A DNA stretch of 64,000 bases from Pedobacter polysacchareus (GTDB lineage Bacteria; Bacteroidota; Bacteroidia; Sphingobacteriales; Sphingobacteriaceae), in NCBI RefSeq assembly GCF_019802255.1, contig NZ_JAHYSS010000005.1, forward strand, positions 1 to 64,000, given 5' to 3'. A model generated the notes under the pieces. The model saw only the letters and a list, made by a program, of their open reading frames with translations, ran no database searches and was not told the origin of the DNA. Shown in pieces: positions 16,522 to 26,752 of the stretch (position 1 is its first letter; each line of letters begins with the position of its first letter). A program made the translations under genes and the position numbers.

Positions 16522-18879
16522 ATGAACTTAGAGAAAAAACTATCTTCCAGTACCAATATCTTATTTAAAAAACCCAAAATTACCGGTGCGGTAATTTCCT
16601 TGCTACTGATCTCTTTGATCCTCTATGTATCTAATCAACGATATCAGATGGTTAAAGACGACCAGAGGATGGAGATGAACCGTGTTCTAGAGGTGGTGAG
16701 GTACAACGTAGACCAGTCGCTCAAAAACAGCTATACTGCAGCTTTGACGCTGGGTTTAACGATCAACACAGATGGAGTACCTAAGAATTTCGAAGCCGTT
16801 GCCGCACAGCTGATCAATTCTAATCCCAATTTACAGGCAGTAGAGATGGTGCCAGATGGGATTATTAAATACATTTATCCTTTAAAAGGGAATCAAGCAG
16901 CGCTCAATCTCAATATTCTTAAATTCTCTAAAGAAATTAGCGAAGAAGCCAAGAAAGCTATAGCGGATCGAAAGATGTATTTTGCTGGTCCTTTAAAGCT
17001 CAAACAAGGAGGATTGGGGATTGTTGGACGAATGCCTTTGTTTTTTAACAACAAGTTTTGGGGATTTTCTGCTGTCGTAATTAAGCTGGATACCTTTTTA
17101 AAGGAGGCAGGAGTAAAGGGCGTAGCTGATAATCGCTATGCCTTTCAGCTGTCGAAGGTTAATCCGGTAACTGGTAAAGAAGAGTTCTTTATGCCGAAAA
17201 TTAAAACTACAGCTGATGCAGTGGAGGAAAGTGTCACTTTTTCTGATGGCAACTGGAAATTGTATATGAGGAGCATTCCTAGCTACAAACCTTACCTGAA
17301 AATCATATTCCCCACTATATTCGCTGTTTTTCTTGCCGGACTTAGTGGTTTTCTTGTCTCCATGGTATTTAAAAGACCTGCTGAATTGGAACGGCTGGTA
17401 CACGAACAGGCCGATAAATTACTGGAAAATGAACTAAAATTCAAAACGATATTTGATCAGGCAGCGATTGGAATTATGGAGATTGATTCTAATACGGGTG
17501 CCTTACTTCATGTCAATTCAAGGCTCTGTAAAATCCTTGGATATTCAGCTGAAGAATTAGTAATGAAGCATTTTCATACCCTGAGTCACCCTGATGATCT
17601 GGACAGCGGCCTCAACCATTTTGAGCGAATGGAAAGCGGTGAAATCTCTGAATTTGAACTCCTGAAAAGGTATTTACATAAAGATGGAACAGTGGTTTGG
17701 GCAAACCTGATGATCACACCATTATGGCTGCCGGGAACAAAACCAACTAGTCATATTGCAATTGTAGAAGATGTGACGGCAAGAATGGAGGCTGAGCGCA
17801 TTGCGGTTGAGTACAGGCAGCGCATCGAATCGCTGATCAATACCATTGATGGAATCGTTTGGGAAGCCAATCCTTTTACCTTTGAATTCGCTTTTATCAG
17901 TGAAAAGTCGAAAGATATTTTGGGCTATACGAGTGAGGAGTGGCTGGCTTCGCCAACCTTCTGGGTAGACCATATCCATCCGGACGACAGGCAATACCGC
18001 CTCCATTATTGTTATTCCTTTGCGGATAAACTGGAGCAGCATGATTTTGAATACCGTATGATCGCCAAGGATGGTAGTATTGTCTGGTTGAGAGACATTG
18101 TGAATGTGGTGACCTCCGATGGAAAGGTGGTGATGCTGAGGGGAATTATGATTGACATCACCAAGAATAAACAAGCGGAGAGAGATTTAAACCACTCTTT
18201 TGACCTGGTCAATGAGCAGAATAAAAGGTTGCTGAATTTCTCTTATATCGTGTCTCATAACCTCCGTTCTCATACCAGCAACATTCAATCTATTTCTGCC
18301 CTGATTGAATCAGCGACCTCTAATGAAGAGAGAAATGAAATGGTCGCTTTATTGAAAACAGTGTCGAATTCTTTGAATGAAACATTACTGAATTTAAATA
18401 AGGTCGTCAATATCCAAACAAACATCAATGTCATTGTAGAACCTTTAGTGCTTTATGAATACATCAATAGGACGCTGAGTGTACTGCACGATCAGATTGT
18501 GCTGAAAAAAGCCTGTATCCTGAATCAAGTACCGCAAACGGTATTGGTGAATTATAACCCTGCTTATCTGGAAAGTATTTTGCTCAATTTCATTTTTAAT
18601 GCCATTAGATACAGCCACCCGGAACGGCCACCTCTAATTGAGCTGACTTGTCAGCAGGAGGGGCAAGTGGTACTGAAAATCAAAGATAATGGGATTGGAA
18701 TGGACCTGGAAAAGCATGGTGCGGAGTTGTTCGGAATGTATAAAACCTTTAATGGAAATGCAGATTCAAGAGGAGTGGGGCTATTTATCTCTAAAAACCA
18801 GATCGATGCCATGGGAGGAAAGGTGACGGTAAGCAGTGAGTTTGGTACGGGAACGACCTTTGAAATTTACTTCAAATAG
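16522..18879 (+). CDS. CHASE-PAS-PAS membrane sensor histidine kinase
   Basis: Membrane-bound kinase of 785 residues. TM1 (about 22-38) and TM2 (about 259-282) flank a periplasmic CHASE domain containing AVEMVPDGIIKYIYPLKGN, suggesting detection of a small extracellular ligand. Two PAS domains follow (about 305-425 and 435-550), each with an HPDD segment typical of PAS-3 folds. The dimerisation domain has an unusual H-box, IVSHNLRSHTSNI (H579), in place of SHELRTPL. The ATPase domain has NFIFNAIRYS, DNGIGM and GVGLFISK. The SHNLR variant recurs in Bacteroidota kinases. No receiver domain and no adjacent regulator are present. Confidence 0.9.
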   Translation: MNLEKKLSSSTNILFKKPKITGAVISLLLISLILYVSNQRYQMVKDDQRMEMNRVLEVVRYNVDQSLKNSYTAALTLGLTINTDGVPKNFEAVAAQLINSNPNLQAVEMVPDGIIKYIYPLKGNQAALNLNILKFSKEISEEAKKAIADRKMYFAGPLKLKQGGLGIVGRMPLFFNNKFWGFSAVVIKLDTFLKEAGVKGVADNRYAFQLSKVNPVTGKEEFFMPKIKTTADAVEESVTFSDGNWKLYMRSIPSYKPYLKIIFPTIFAVFLAGLSGFLVSMVFKRPAELERLVHEQADKLLENELKFKTIFDQAAIGIMEIDSNTGALLHVNSRLCKILGYSAEELVMKHFHTLSHPDDLDSGLNHFERMESGEISEFELLKRYLHKDGTVVWANLMITPLWLPGTKPTSHIAIVEDVTARMEAERIAVEYRQRIESLINTIDGIVWEANPFTFEFAFISEKSKDILGYTSEEWLASPTFWVDHIHPDDRQYRLHYCYSFADKLEQHDFEYRMIAKDGSIVWLRDIVNVVTSDGKVVMLRGIMIDITKNKQAERDLNHSFDLVNEQNKRLLNFSYIVSHNLRSHTSNIQSISALIESATSNEERNEMVALLKTVSNSLNETLLNLNKVVNIQTNINVIVEPLVLYEYINRTLSVLHDQIVLKKACILNQVPQTVLVNYNPAYLESILLNFIFNAIRYSHPERPPLIELTCQQEGQVVLKIKDNGIGMDLEKHGAELFGMYKTFNGNADSRGVGLFISKNQIDAMGGKVTVSSEFGTGTTFEIYFK

Positions 18880-18895
18880 CATTTTTGATATCAAT

Positions 18896-18928
18896 AAAAA
18901 AACTGCGACGCTTTAAATGCATCGCAGT
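18896..18928 (-). terminator. Intrinsic terminator of the RND efflux operon
   Basis: A 10-bp stem (18902-18911 with 18919-18928, one G-U type variation) and 7-nt loop are followed on the minus strand by seven T residues (complement of 18902-18896). It lies about 50 bp downstream of the outer-membrane factor stop and also separates it from the convergent kinase gene. Confidence 0.75.
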
Positions 18929-18977
18929 CCGGTTATTCAATTTTTGTGTAGTAAACGATGGATAGACGAGGGCTAAG

Positions 18978-20396
18978 CTATGGGTTGATTCCACCACCTA
19001 ATGCCGTGTAAAGTTCCACATCAGCAGCCAGTCGCTGGCGTTTCAGATCGCTCAGTTCCAATTCGCTTTGCAGCAGACTTCCCTGGGCAAGAATTACTTC
19101 CAGATAAGTAGCCATGCCGCTTTTATACAGCATATCCGCATTTTTAATGGCCGAACGCAAGGTACTTACACGATGCTCTGCCGATACCAGCTGCTCTTTT
19201 AATCGGGTTGATTTTGTTAAAGCATCAGCAACTTCGGTCACCGCTAAAAGCACAGTTTGTCTGAACTGTAACACCGATTTTTCCCTTTCTAATTTGGCGA
19301 TTTCAAACTTGGTTTTTAACAGTCGGCGCTGAAAAATTGGCTGGGTAACAGATCCGGCAACCATCCCAAACAGTGAACCCGGAATGTTAAACCAGTTGCT
19401 GGCTTTAAAGGAATTCAGGCCACCTTGAGCGGTAATATTTAAGGCAGGATACATGCTGGCTTGTGCAATTCCAACTGATTCATTGGCGGTACGTAAGGCA
19501 TACTCGCTGGCCTTTACATCTGCACGGTTGTTCAGTAATGCCACCGGATAACCGGTAGGAATTTGAACTGCCGGACTAATTTCATTCAGTTTTTTTACGC
19601 GGTAAACTGATCCTGGGAGTGTCCCTGTCAGCTGACTTAAGGCATTTTCCTGAATGCTGATGCCTTGTTGTAGGGTCGGTACCAATTGCTCAGAACTGAG
19701 TTTTTGTGCTTCCGCCTGTTGAACAGCAAGGATGGTGGTTAAACCGGCATACCATTGCAGTTTTGTCATTTGTAAAGTGCTGTCATTTAAAGCAACTGTA
19801 CGGCGGGCAATGCGCAATTGTTCGTCCAGCATCAGGAGGTTGTAATATCCCGTAGCCACGCTGGAAACCAGTTTGCTGCGGATCAATTTGGAGGCTTCCT
19901 GTGTTTGAAGGTATTCGGAAAGTGCTTTACCTTTCATGCGGCTTAGTTTTCCCCATAGCCCAATTTCCCATGATACGTTTAATGCGGCATTATAGTCCTG
20001 AATGGTACTCGAACTAAAAAACTGTCCCATACTTAAGCCATTCAGGCTGTTTTTTGACGGCCTGTTGGTATTGGCCTGGATGTTTAAACCCATTTCTGGT
20101 AAGAAATTGACTTTTGCTTCCCGCAAACTTTGGTCGGCTTCTTCGATATTTTTCATCGCGATCAGCAGGTCATAATTTTTAGTGTTGGCACTGTCAATCA
20201 GCTGCTGTAAAGCATCGTCGTTAAAGAAGGCTTTTGTGCTCAATGTAGCTGCGCTACTGGAATCCGCAGACTGCTGCGCAGCACGGTATTCCGCTGGTAA
20301 TGTAGCAGCTGGGCGCACATATTCCTTGCCCACCTTGCATCCTGTAATCAGGATGGCAAGGGCAGCGCAGGTATATAATTTATTAGGGTAATTCAT
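18978..20396 (-). CDS. Efflux outer-membrane factor (OprM/NodT family lipoprotein)
   Basis: TolC-like outer-membrane channel of 472 residues, the exit duct of the tripartite RND pump encoded upstream. A lipobox ends at C20 (ILITGC), followed by KVGKEYVRP, the characteristic NodT-family N-terminus. Two repeated coiled-coil halves contain VSWEIGLWGKL and LNNRADVKASEYAL. It starts 2 nt after the permease stop, so it is co-transcribed as the last gene of the adaptor-permease-channel operon. A strong terminator follows. Confidence 0.93.
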   Translation of the reverse strand: MNYPNKLYTCAALAILITGCKVGKEYVRPAATLPAEYRAAQQSADSSSAATLSTKAFFNDDALQQLIDSANTKNYDLLIAMKNIEEADQSLREAKVNFLPEMGLNIQANTNRPSKNSLNGLSMGQFFSSSTIQDYNAALNVSWEIGLWGKLSRMKGKALSEYLQTQEASKLIRSKLVSSVATGYYNLLMLDEQLRIARRTVALNDSTLQMTKLQWYAGLTTILAVQQAEAQKLSSEQLVPTLQQGISIQENALSQLTGTLPGSVYRVKKLNEISPAVQIPTGYPVALLNNRADVKASEYALRTANESVGIAQASMYPALNITAQGGLNSFKASNWFNIPGSLFGMVAGSVTQPIFQRRLLKTKFEIAKLEREKSVLQFRQTVLLAVTEVADALTKSTRLKEQLVSAEHRVSTLRSAIKNADMLYKSGMATYLEVILAQGSLLQSELELSDLKRQRLAADVELYTALGGGINP

Positions 20397-20398
20397 GA

Positions 20399-23300
20399 TT
20401 AATGAGATTTGACCTGTGGGTCGGTTTCTATTCCCGGTTTCCCGGTTATTTTTTCCTGTAAAGACTGGAATACCACGAAGAGTACTGGAATGATAAACAG
20501 TCCCAGAATTACTCCTGCAAGCATCCCACCGGCAGCACCAGTACTGATCGAGCGGTTACCCATTGCTGATCCTCCAGTAGCAATCATCAATGGGATCATA
20601 CCCGCAATGAAGGCCAGGGAAGTCATCAGGATCGGTCTTAAACGCAGCCTTGATCCTTCTAATGCGGCTGGGATCAGTTCCATACCTTCTTTTCGGCGCT
20701 GTAAAGCAAACTCAATGATCAGAATCGCATTTTTAGCCAATAAACCAATCAGCATGATCAATCCGATCTGTACATAAATATTGTTGTCGATACCAGCTAT
20801 CTTAATGGCAATAAATACCCCTAGTAGACCAGTAGGGATGGATAACATCACTGCTAATGGTAGGATATAACTCTCATATTGGGCAGCCAGCAAGAAGTAT
20901 ACAAACAATAAGCTCAAGGCAAGGATGAATACGGTTTGCGATCCAGAAGATTTCTCTTCTCTGGAAAGGCCGTTCCACTCATAACTATAGCCGTTTGGCA
21001 GTTTTTCAGCCAGTAATTTCTCTACTTCATCCATGATCTTTCCATTGCTCACTCCAGGTTTGGCAATCGCATTGATGGTGATGGAATTGAACAGGTTATA
21101 ACGGTCTACAGACTCTGGCCCATATACTTTTCTTACGGATACCAGCTCACTTGCAGGTACCATATCACCTTTGGCATTCTTCACAAACACCATGTTCAGT
21201 GATTCTTTATCCGTTCTGTAAATGCCGTCTGCTTTCACATTGACACGGTAGTATTTACCGAAACGGTTGAAATCTGAAGCCTGAGCGCCACCGTAATATA
21301 CTTGTATAGTGCTCAGTAAATCTCTTACGCTTACGCCCAACTGTTTGGCTTTTTGGTCGTTCACTTCCAGCTCAAATTGCGGGTAATCCGCTTTGAAGGT
21401 GGTAAATGCGACAGCCACGCCATCCACACCAAATAATTCGCCGACAATCTTGTTGGCCACCTGGCTGAATTTCTGCAGGTCGCCGCCTGTACGGTCCTGC
21501 AATACGAATTCGACACCACCAATGGCACCGTATCCGGCAACCGGAGGCATACGGAATACACTCACTGTTCCTTCTTTCAGGGTGGCCATTTTTGCATTGA
21601 CCATGCCTAATACTGCGTCCATATCCTGTACTTCACCTCTTTCTTTTGGTGCTTTCAGCTTCACAAAGCCGAGTCCATACGCCGGACTCGCAGAGTTGCT
21701 CATGATGTTAAATCCAGATACACTGGTGGTAGTTTTTACCGATTCAAAGCTTTTGAAGGTAGAGTCTACCTTTTTAATGAACTTGGTGGTGCGGTCTAAA
21801 CCAGTACCGGAAGGCATCGTTAAGGAGTAAATCATGAAACTATCGTCCTCCATAGGCACGAATCCTTTAGGCGTTGTATTTAGCATCCAAAGGGTAATTC
21901 CGGTCACTAGAGCCAATCCACCTAAACTTACCCATTTGAACCTGATCAGCCATTTCAGGCTGCCAATGTACTTTGCCGTCATTCGGTCAAATGAGGTGTT
22001 GAAAGCCTGGAAAAAACGCTGAGAAAAACCTGTTTTCTTTCCTTCTTTTTCAGCATGCGGATTCTTTAAGAACAAGGCACACAATGCCGGACTTAAGGTC
22101 AATGCATTTACCGCAGAAATCAGAATCGCAATGGCCAGTGTAAAGGCAAATTGCTTATAGAAAATCCCTGAAGAACCTTCCATGAAGCCAATAGGGAGGA
22201 ATACTGCCGCCATCACCAGGGTAATCGATACAATCGCTCCCGTAATTTCACTCATAGCGGAATAGGTGGCTTCGCGGGCAGTTAAATCGGAGCCTTCCAT
22301 TTTCGCATGGACGGCCTCCACTACTACGATCGCATCATCGACTACAATACCGATGGCCAGTACCAATGCAAATAAGGTCAGTACGTTTACGGTAAAACCG
22401 ATCAGTTGCAAAAAGAAAAATGTACCAATAATCGCTACCGGAACGGCAATCGCCGGGATCAGGGTAGACCTGAAATCCTGCAGGAAAATGAATACCACAA
22501 TAAATACGAGGATAAAAGCCTCAATCAAGGTCGTTTTTACCTGGCTGATGGATTCGTCCAGTCTTTCTTTTGTACTTTGAATGATTTCATACTTGATGCC
22601 TTTCGGAAAATCCTTCGCTGCTTTAATCAAAGATTTACGGACTGCAATTTCAATTTCATTCGCATTGGAGCCACTGGCTTGTAAAATACCCAATGTAACC
22701 GCGTCCATGCCATCCATTTTTGTGTCACTGGAATAACTGGCAGCACCAAACTCGATCCTCGCTACGTCCTTTAAGCGGAGTACACCACCATCAGCAGTAG
22801 ATTTGATGATCAGATCTTCGTATTGCTCGGGTAAGTTTAACTTCCCTTTGTATTTTACGACATATTCAATTGCTTCTTTGGATTCTTCTCCGAATTTTCC
22901 CGGAGCAGTCTCTAAACTCTGATCTGAAATCGCTTCCGTAACCTCTCTTGGCGTTAGATTGTTGGCCGCCATTTTCTGCGGATTTAACCAGACGCGCATC
23001 GAGTAATCTTTGGAACCGAACATCTGTACCTGACCCACACCCTGGATCCTTTTTAGCTCAGGAACAAGGTTGATCTTGATGTAATTTTGCAGGAATTTCT
23101 CATCATATTTTGCGCGGTCTTCACTATAAATGTTGAAGTACATCACATTACTGTTTTGCTGTTTGGAGGTACTGATCCCTGCCTGCAATACTTCTGGTGG
23201 CATCTGACTGTTGATCTGGGCTACGCGGTTTTGTACGTTTACTGCCGCCTGATCTGGGTCTGTACCTTGTTTAAACACAATGGATACTGAAAAGGAACCG

Positions 23301-23554
23301 TCATTACTGGCGGAAGATTTCATGTAATCCATGTTTTCTACCCCATTGATGGATTCTTCCAGCGGGGTGATGACAGAACGGATGACCGCCTCAGAGTTTC
23401 CTCCAGGGTATACACCCGATACGAAAATGGTAGGCGGGGCAATGTCGGGAAACTGGGTAATCGGCAAACGGGTAAGGCCTACTATCCCCAGGAGTACCAG
23501 GAGGACAGAGATCACCGTTGCCAATACCGGCCTTCTTATAATAGATTGTAACAT
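20399..23554 (-). CDS. RND efflux permease, HAE1 (AcrB/MexB) family
   Basis: Inner-membrane proton-driven drug exporter of 1051 residues. TM1 (RPVLATVISVLLVLLGIVG) is followed by the conserved periplasmic start LPITQFPDIAPPTIFV and by the proton-relay aspartates D406/D407 in GIVVDDAIVVVEAV. The second half has TM7 and a repeated porter domain, with KNAILIIEFA in the TM10-11 region. The FPDIAPP and VDDAIV motifs place it with hydrophobe/amphiphile exporters rather than with metal exporters such as the CusA-like protein at the end of the window. It lies 25 nt after the adaptor gene. Substrates are not predictable. Confidence 0.95.
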   Translation of the reverse strand: MLQSIIRRPVLATVISVLLVLLGIVGLTRLPITQFPDIAPPTIFVSGVYPGGNSEAVIRSVITPLEESINGVENMDYMKSSASNDGSFSVSIVFKQGTDPDQAAVNVQNRVAQINSQMPPEVLQAGISTSKQQNSNVMYFNIYSEDRAKYDEKFLQNYIKINLVPELKRIQGVGQVQMFGSKDYSMRVWLNPQKMAANNLTPREVTEAISDQSLETAPGKFGEESKEAIEYVVKYKGKLNLPEQYEDLIIKSTADGGVLRLKDVARIEFGAASYSSDTKMDGMDAVTLGILQASGSNANEIEIAVRKSLIKAAKDFPKGIKYEIIQSTKERLDESISQVKTTLIEAFILVFIVVFIFLQDFRSTLIPAIAVPVAIIGTFFFLQLIGFTVNVLTLFALVLAIGIVVDDAIVVVEAVHAKMEGSDLTAREATYSAMSEITGAIVSITLVMAAVFLPIGFMEGSSGIFYKQFAFTLAIAILISAVNALTLSPALCALFLKNPHAEKEGKKTGFSQRFFQAFNTSFDRMTAKYIGSLKWLIRFKWVSLGGLALVTGITLWMLNTTPKGFVPMEDDSFMIYSLTMPSGTGLDRTTKFIKKVDSTFKSFESVKTTTSVSGFNIMSNSASPAYGLGFVKLKAPKERGEVQDMDAVLGMVNAKMATLKEGTVSVFRMPPVAGYGAIGGVEFVLQDRTGGDLQKFSQVANKIVGELFGVDGVAVAFTTFKADYPQFELEVNDQKAKQLGVSVRDLLSTIQVYYGGAQASDFNRFGKYYRVNVKADGIYRTDKESLNMVFVKNAKGDMVPASELVSVRKVYGPESVDRYNLFNSITINAIAKPGVSNGKIMDEVEKLLAEKLPNGYSYEWNGLSREEKSSGSQTVFILALSLLFVYFLLAAQYESYILPLAVMLSIPTGLLGVFIAIKIAGIDNNIYVQIGLIMLIGLLAKNAILIIEFALQRRKEGMELIPAALEGSRLRLRPILMTSLAFIAGMIPLMIATGGSAMGNRSISTGAAGGMLAGVILGLFIIPVLFVVFQSLQEKITGKPGIETDPQVKSH

Positions 23555-23579
23555 GTGGTTTTTATATTAATGTGGTAAA

Positions 23580-24764
23580 TTATTGAGCGCGGTAAACGCT
23601 ATCGGCATTTAATGGTTTTGGCTTAATCTCCGCCTCTTCCGTTAAACCATCCAGTCCTGAATACACAATGGTTTCTCCTTTTTTAAGGCCATCTTTAACC
23701 AGGTAATTGTTGCCGCTTTTGCCAGAAATATGGAGCGCTCTGCGTTCTAACTTATTTCCTTTTCCTACCAGGTAGACAAAGATCTTATCCTGAACGTCCA
23801 TTGTAGCGGCTTTAGGCACCATCACTACTTGTTCATGCTGTTCTTCCAAACGGATTTTTCCGGTATTTCCGGAACGGAGTAATCCTTGAGGATTCGGGAA
23901 CATTGCCCTCAGACTGATCGATCCGGTATTTTTGTCGAACTGACCATCTACCAGTTGAATTCTTCCTTTTTCAGGATAAGTAGTGCCATCGGCGAGTACT
24001 AAAGTAACCGGAGGAAGTTTTTTCAGCTTCTCCGTCATGTTAGCTCCTTTAATCTGTGCATTAAACTGAAGAAACGCAGGTTCACTCATGGAGAAATAAG
24101 CATACACCTCTTTCGTGTCGGAAAGGGTAGTCATGGGTTCCGGATCGCCTTTGCTGATGAGGTTACCCACTCTTTTTGGGATTTTACCGATGAAGCCAGA
24201 AATCGGGGCTTTAATCAGTGTGAAACCGATATTGATCTTTGCCGAAGCGATGCTGGATTTTGCTTGTGATACTGCGGCCTGTGCCTGATTGTAATTCGCT
24301 TCTGCGGTACTCAATTGTACTTCAGAAACGACCTTATTCTGCACTAAAGGTTTGATTTTATTCACTTCAATCTGAGCAGTACGTAAAGTCGCTTTTGCGG
24401 CTTCCATAGCTGCATTGGCAGTATTTAGTTGTTCCTGATACACACGATCGTTGATTTTGAACAAAGGCTGACCCGCTTTTACATAGGCACCTTCATCCAC
24501 AAAGATTTTGTCCAGGTAACCGTCTACCTGCGGCCGAATGTCTACATTTACCCTGCCTTCAATGGCAGCACTATATTCATTGAAGGTAACCGCAGATTGC
24601 TCCAGCACAGCAATCACCGGGATTTCCGGTGCTGGAGGCGGAGTTCCGCCGGCTTGTTCCTGTCCGGCTTTCGATCCGCAACTGCTTAAAAACAACGCAG
24701 GGAAAAGAAGGGACAATAGCAAGAAATATCGGGTATTGTTTCTAAGGTTTGTGGGGAAAAACAT
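23580..24764 (-). CDS. RND periplasmic adaptor lipoprotein (AcrA/MexA-like)
   Basis: Membrane-fusion protein of 394 residues that bridges the permease and the outer-membrane channel. A lipobox ends at C29 (LFLSSC), and a proline-rich linker (GGTPPPAPEIPVI) follows. Barrel-sandwich halves (VDIRPQVDGYLDKIFVDEGAYVKAGQPLF and APISGFIGKIPKRVGNLIS) flank a coiled-coil hairpin rich in Ala/Gln (about 115-175). It is the first gene of the pump operon, with its own promoter region downstream of the LytTR regulator gene. Confidence 0.93.
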   Translation of the reverse strand: MFFPTNLRNNTRYFLLLSLLFPALFLSSCGSKAGQEQAGGTPPPAPEIPVIAVLEQSAVTFNEYSAAIEGRVNVDIRPQVDGYLDKIFVDEGAYVKAGQPLFKINDRVYQEQLNTANAAMEAAKATLRTAQIEVNKIKPLVQNKVVSEVQLSTAEANYNQAQAAVSQAKSSIASAKINIGFTLIKAPISGFIGKIPKRVGNLISKGDPEPMTTLSDTKEVYAYFSMSEPAFLQFNAQIKGANMTEKLKKLPPVTLVLADGTTYPEKGRIQLVDGQFDKNTGSISLRAMFPNPQGLLRSGNTGKIRLEEQHEQVVMVPKAATMDVQDKIFVYLVGKGNKLERRALHISGKSGNNYLVKDGLKKGETIVYSGLDGLTEEAEIKPKPLNADSVYRAQ

Positions 24765-24798
24765 CTCTTTTATAATTTATGTTTATTTAAAATGTCTG

Positions 24799-24806
24799 CA
24801 AACATA
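24799..24806 (-). promoter_or_regulatory. Pump operon -7 promoter element
   Basis: TATGTTTG on the minus strand (24806-24799) matches TAnnTTTG exactly, about 35 bp before the adaptor start. No -33 TTTG is visible at the right distance, consistent with an activator-dependent promoter; a repeat array lies just upstream. Confidence 0.55.
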
Positions 24807-24838
24807 AAATGTATCCCGCGCGAAAATTCCATTACTTG

Positions 24839-24889
24839 ACCGAAATGGATATATTAGTCGCTGAAACGTAGAAAATCAATAACCGAAAT
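24839..24889 (-). promoter_or_regulatory. Candidate LytTR operator array upstream of the RND operon
   Basis: On the minus strand ATTTCGGT occurs at 24889-24882 and again at 24846-24839, with a degenerate middle copy GTTTCAGC at 24867-24860. The spacings are 22 and 21 bp. The nearest core ends 32 bp upstream of the -7 element. The LytS/LytTR operon carries a matching array, with core TTGGGT, at the same distance from its own -7 element. Direct repeats about 21 bp apart are the known geometry of LytTR-domain binding sites. Confidence 0.5.
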
Positions 24890-25647
24890 TATCGGTCGAG
24901 CCAGGCCTTAAACTGTCCGGACTTTTCTTTGCTAATGATGATTTCACCGGCAAGCGGGTTTTTCAGAATGACTTTTAGTTTGCCATTGAAATAGTTATGG
25001 ATGGAGTAGATGCTGTTGATGTGAATCATGTGCTGACGGTTGGCGCGGAAAAAGCAAACCGGATCTAACTGATCTTCCAGTTCATCCATCGTGAAGGGTA
25101 CAATCAGATCTGTCTGGTCGTCCAATACCAGGTGTGTGATTTTATGTTCAGAATAAATGTAATCAATGGAAGAAACAAGAATGGTTTTGTAACCATCTTT
25201 ATAAGGTAAAAGGAATCTGGACCGGTATATTACAGATTTTGATTTGATGTAATCTACCAATTGATCCAATGCTTTATTGGGATTAGTTTCCTGTATAATA
25301 TGATCGTACATACTCAAAGCTTCCTTTAGCTCGGCCTTTTCTACGGGCTTAAGCAAATAGGCAAGGCTGTAAATTTTAAAGGCACGAAGCGCATATTCGT
25401 CGTAAGCCGTCGTGAAAATGACCGGGCAGTGAAGCTCTACTTTCGGGAAGATTTCAAAGCATAAACCATCTCCCAATCTGATGTCCATCAGAATTAAATC
25501 AGGATGCGGATGTTGGGTCAGGAAATTTACGCTTTCTTCTACACTGCCCAATACGCCCATAATATGCACGTCTTCTCTCAATTCCGCCAGTAATTTAATG
25601 AGTCTGTTGGCATTGGGTTTTTCGTCTTCGATGATTAGAATATTCAT
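24889..25647 (-). CDS. LytTR-family response regulator
   Basis: Response regulator of 252 residues. The receiver domain (1-120) has the acidic pocket EDE (7-9), phosphoacceptor D55 in LILMDIRLGDG, a conserved TTAYDEYA and the K of YLLKPVEK. A LytTR DNA-binding domain (about 145-248) contains RFLLPYKDGYKTILVSSIDYIYSE and FFRANRQHMIHINSI. It begins 10 nt after its cognate sensor kinase gene stops. The RND efflux operon lies immediately downstream on the same strand, and shared repeat arrays suggest that it controls both. Confidence 0.92.
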   Translation of the reverse strand: MNILIIEDEKPNANRLIKLLAELREDVHIMGVLGSVEESVNFLTQHPHPDLILMDIRLGDGLCFEIFPKVELHCPVIFTTAYDEYALRAFKIYSLAYLLKPVEKAELKEALSMYDHIIQETNPNKALDQLVDYIKSKSVIYRSRFLLPYKDGYKTILVSSIDYIYSEHKITHLVLDDQTDLIVPFTMDELEDQLDPVCFFRANRQHMIHINSIYSIHNYFNGKLKVILKNPLAGEIIISKEKSGQFKAWLDR

Positions 25648-25657
25648 ATTTCAGGTA

Positions 25658-26752
25658 CTATAATGGAAGTAAAGGTAAGTAAACGGCAAAAGACTCTTCA
25701 TTCTCTAAAATGTAAGGTAGGTCTTCCGACAGTAAGGCATACCTGCTTCGTATATTTTGTAAGCCGATACGGGCTGAAGGAATGGAAAGTTTAATTCTCT
25801 GCAGGTTATTGCTCACCACAATATGGGAATCGGTATTGTAAATTTCTATGAGCAGCGGACTGCTTTTTGTGGCTGCATTGTGTTTGATCGCATTTTCAAT
25901 CAGCAGCTGTAAGGTGATGGGAGGTATACCGCGGTCATCGTCATTGTTAATGTCTACGGAGACAATCACATTTTCTCCATAGCGGATCCTGATGAGGTAT
26001 AAATAAGCATCTACAAATTTGAGCTCTTCTTCCAGGGAAACGATGTCTTTTTTAAGATTGGCAATCATATACCGATACACCCTCGATAAGTTTCTCAGGA
26101 AAACCTCTGCTTTTAACTGATCTTCAGAAATCAGTTCCGAAAGTGTACTGAAGTTGTTGAACATGAAATGAGGATCAAGCTGCAGCTTTAGGGATTGAAG
26201 CTCTGCCTGCATGGCTATTTCTTTGAATTCTGCGGTTTTTAATTTCAGTTCTGTGGCCTCCATCATGGTGGCCGTCCACTTTTGTAAAAGGAAGTTTCCG
26301 GTAGTTACAGCACTGATCAGGATCCCCATAATCACACATACATAGACGAATTGAATGCTGTTCAGTTCCTCTTCAAAAGTTGGTTTTTCTTTATACGTGT
26401 AGACTAATGATCCGATATAATACAAGAGAACCATCAAAATGATGACAAATACGATTTGGGTGAGGAGTTGGATACTGAAGCGCATGAATGGACGCTCTGT
26501 CCATGGAATTACTTTATCCAGCATGGAAGAATTGAATACACTCAGTTCAAAAATCAATACACAGAACAGTAGCGTTAAACTTGCGTCTGTAATGATTTCC
26601 AGGGTAGGTCTCTCAAAATAGAGCTGGTAATAAGGGCTGTAGGGATTGAGAAAATAAGACAATAAATTCAGCACCACAAAGATCAAAGGAATCGTAATGA
26701 AACGAAGGTGTCTGTTTAAGGGTTTAGAAAGAATTGTGCGGGGTTTCAGCAT
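25658..26752 (-). CDS. LytS-type sensor histidine kinase
   Basis: Membrane sensor kinase of 364 residues with four predicted TM segments (about 16-36, 53-75, 92-114 and 133-152). The His_kinase signature LQLDPHFMFNNFSTL carries the phosphoacceptor H195, followed by a coiled coil and an ATPase region (LQLLIENAIKHNAATKS, IGLQNIRSRY). There is no large extracytoplasmic domain, so sensing is probably within the membrane. It is paired with the LytTR regulator directly downstream. The operon has its own TAnnTTTG promoter with a triple repeat upstream. Confidence 0.92.
   Translation of the reverse strand: MLKPRTILSKPLNRHLRFITIPLIFVVLNLLSYFLNPYSPYYQLYFERPTLEIITDASLTLLFCVLIFELSVFNSSMLDKVIPWTERPFMRFSIQLLTQIVFVIILMVLLYYIGSLVYTYKEKPTFEEELNSIQFVYVCVIMGILISAVTTGNFLLQKWTATMMEATELKLKTAEFKEIAMQAELQSLKLQLDPHFMFNNFSTLSELISEDQLKAEVFLRNLSRVYRYMIANLKKDIVSLEEELKFVDAYLYLIRIRYGENVIVSVDINNDDDRGIPPITLQLLIENAIKHNAATKSSPLLIEIYNTDSHIVVSNNLQRIKLSIPSARIGLQNIRSRYALLSEDLPYILENEESFAVYLPLLPL

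Noticed and set aside
16522..18879. SHNLR instead of SHELR at the phosphoacceptor of the CHASE-PAS kinase, considered as a degenerate kinase
   Set aside because: The histidine and all ATP-binding boxes are present, and this variant recurs in Bacteroidota.
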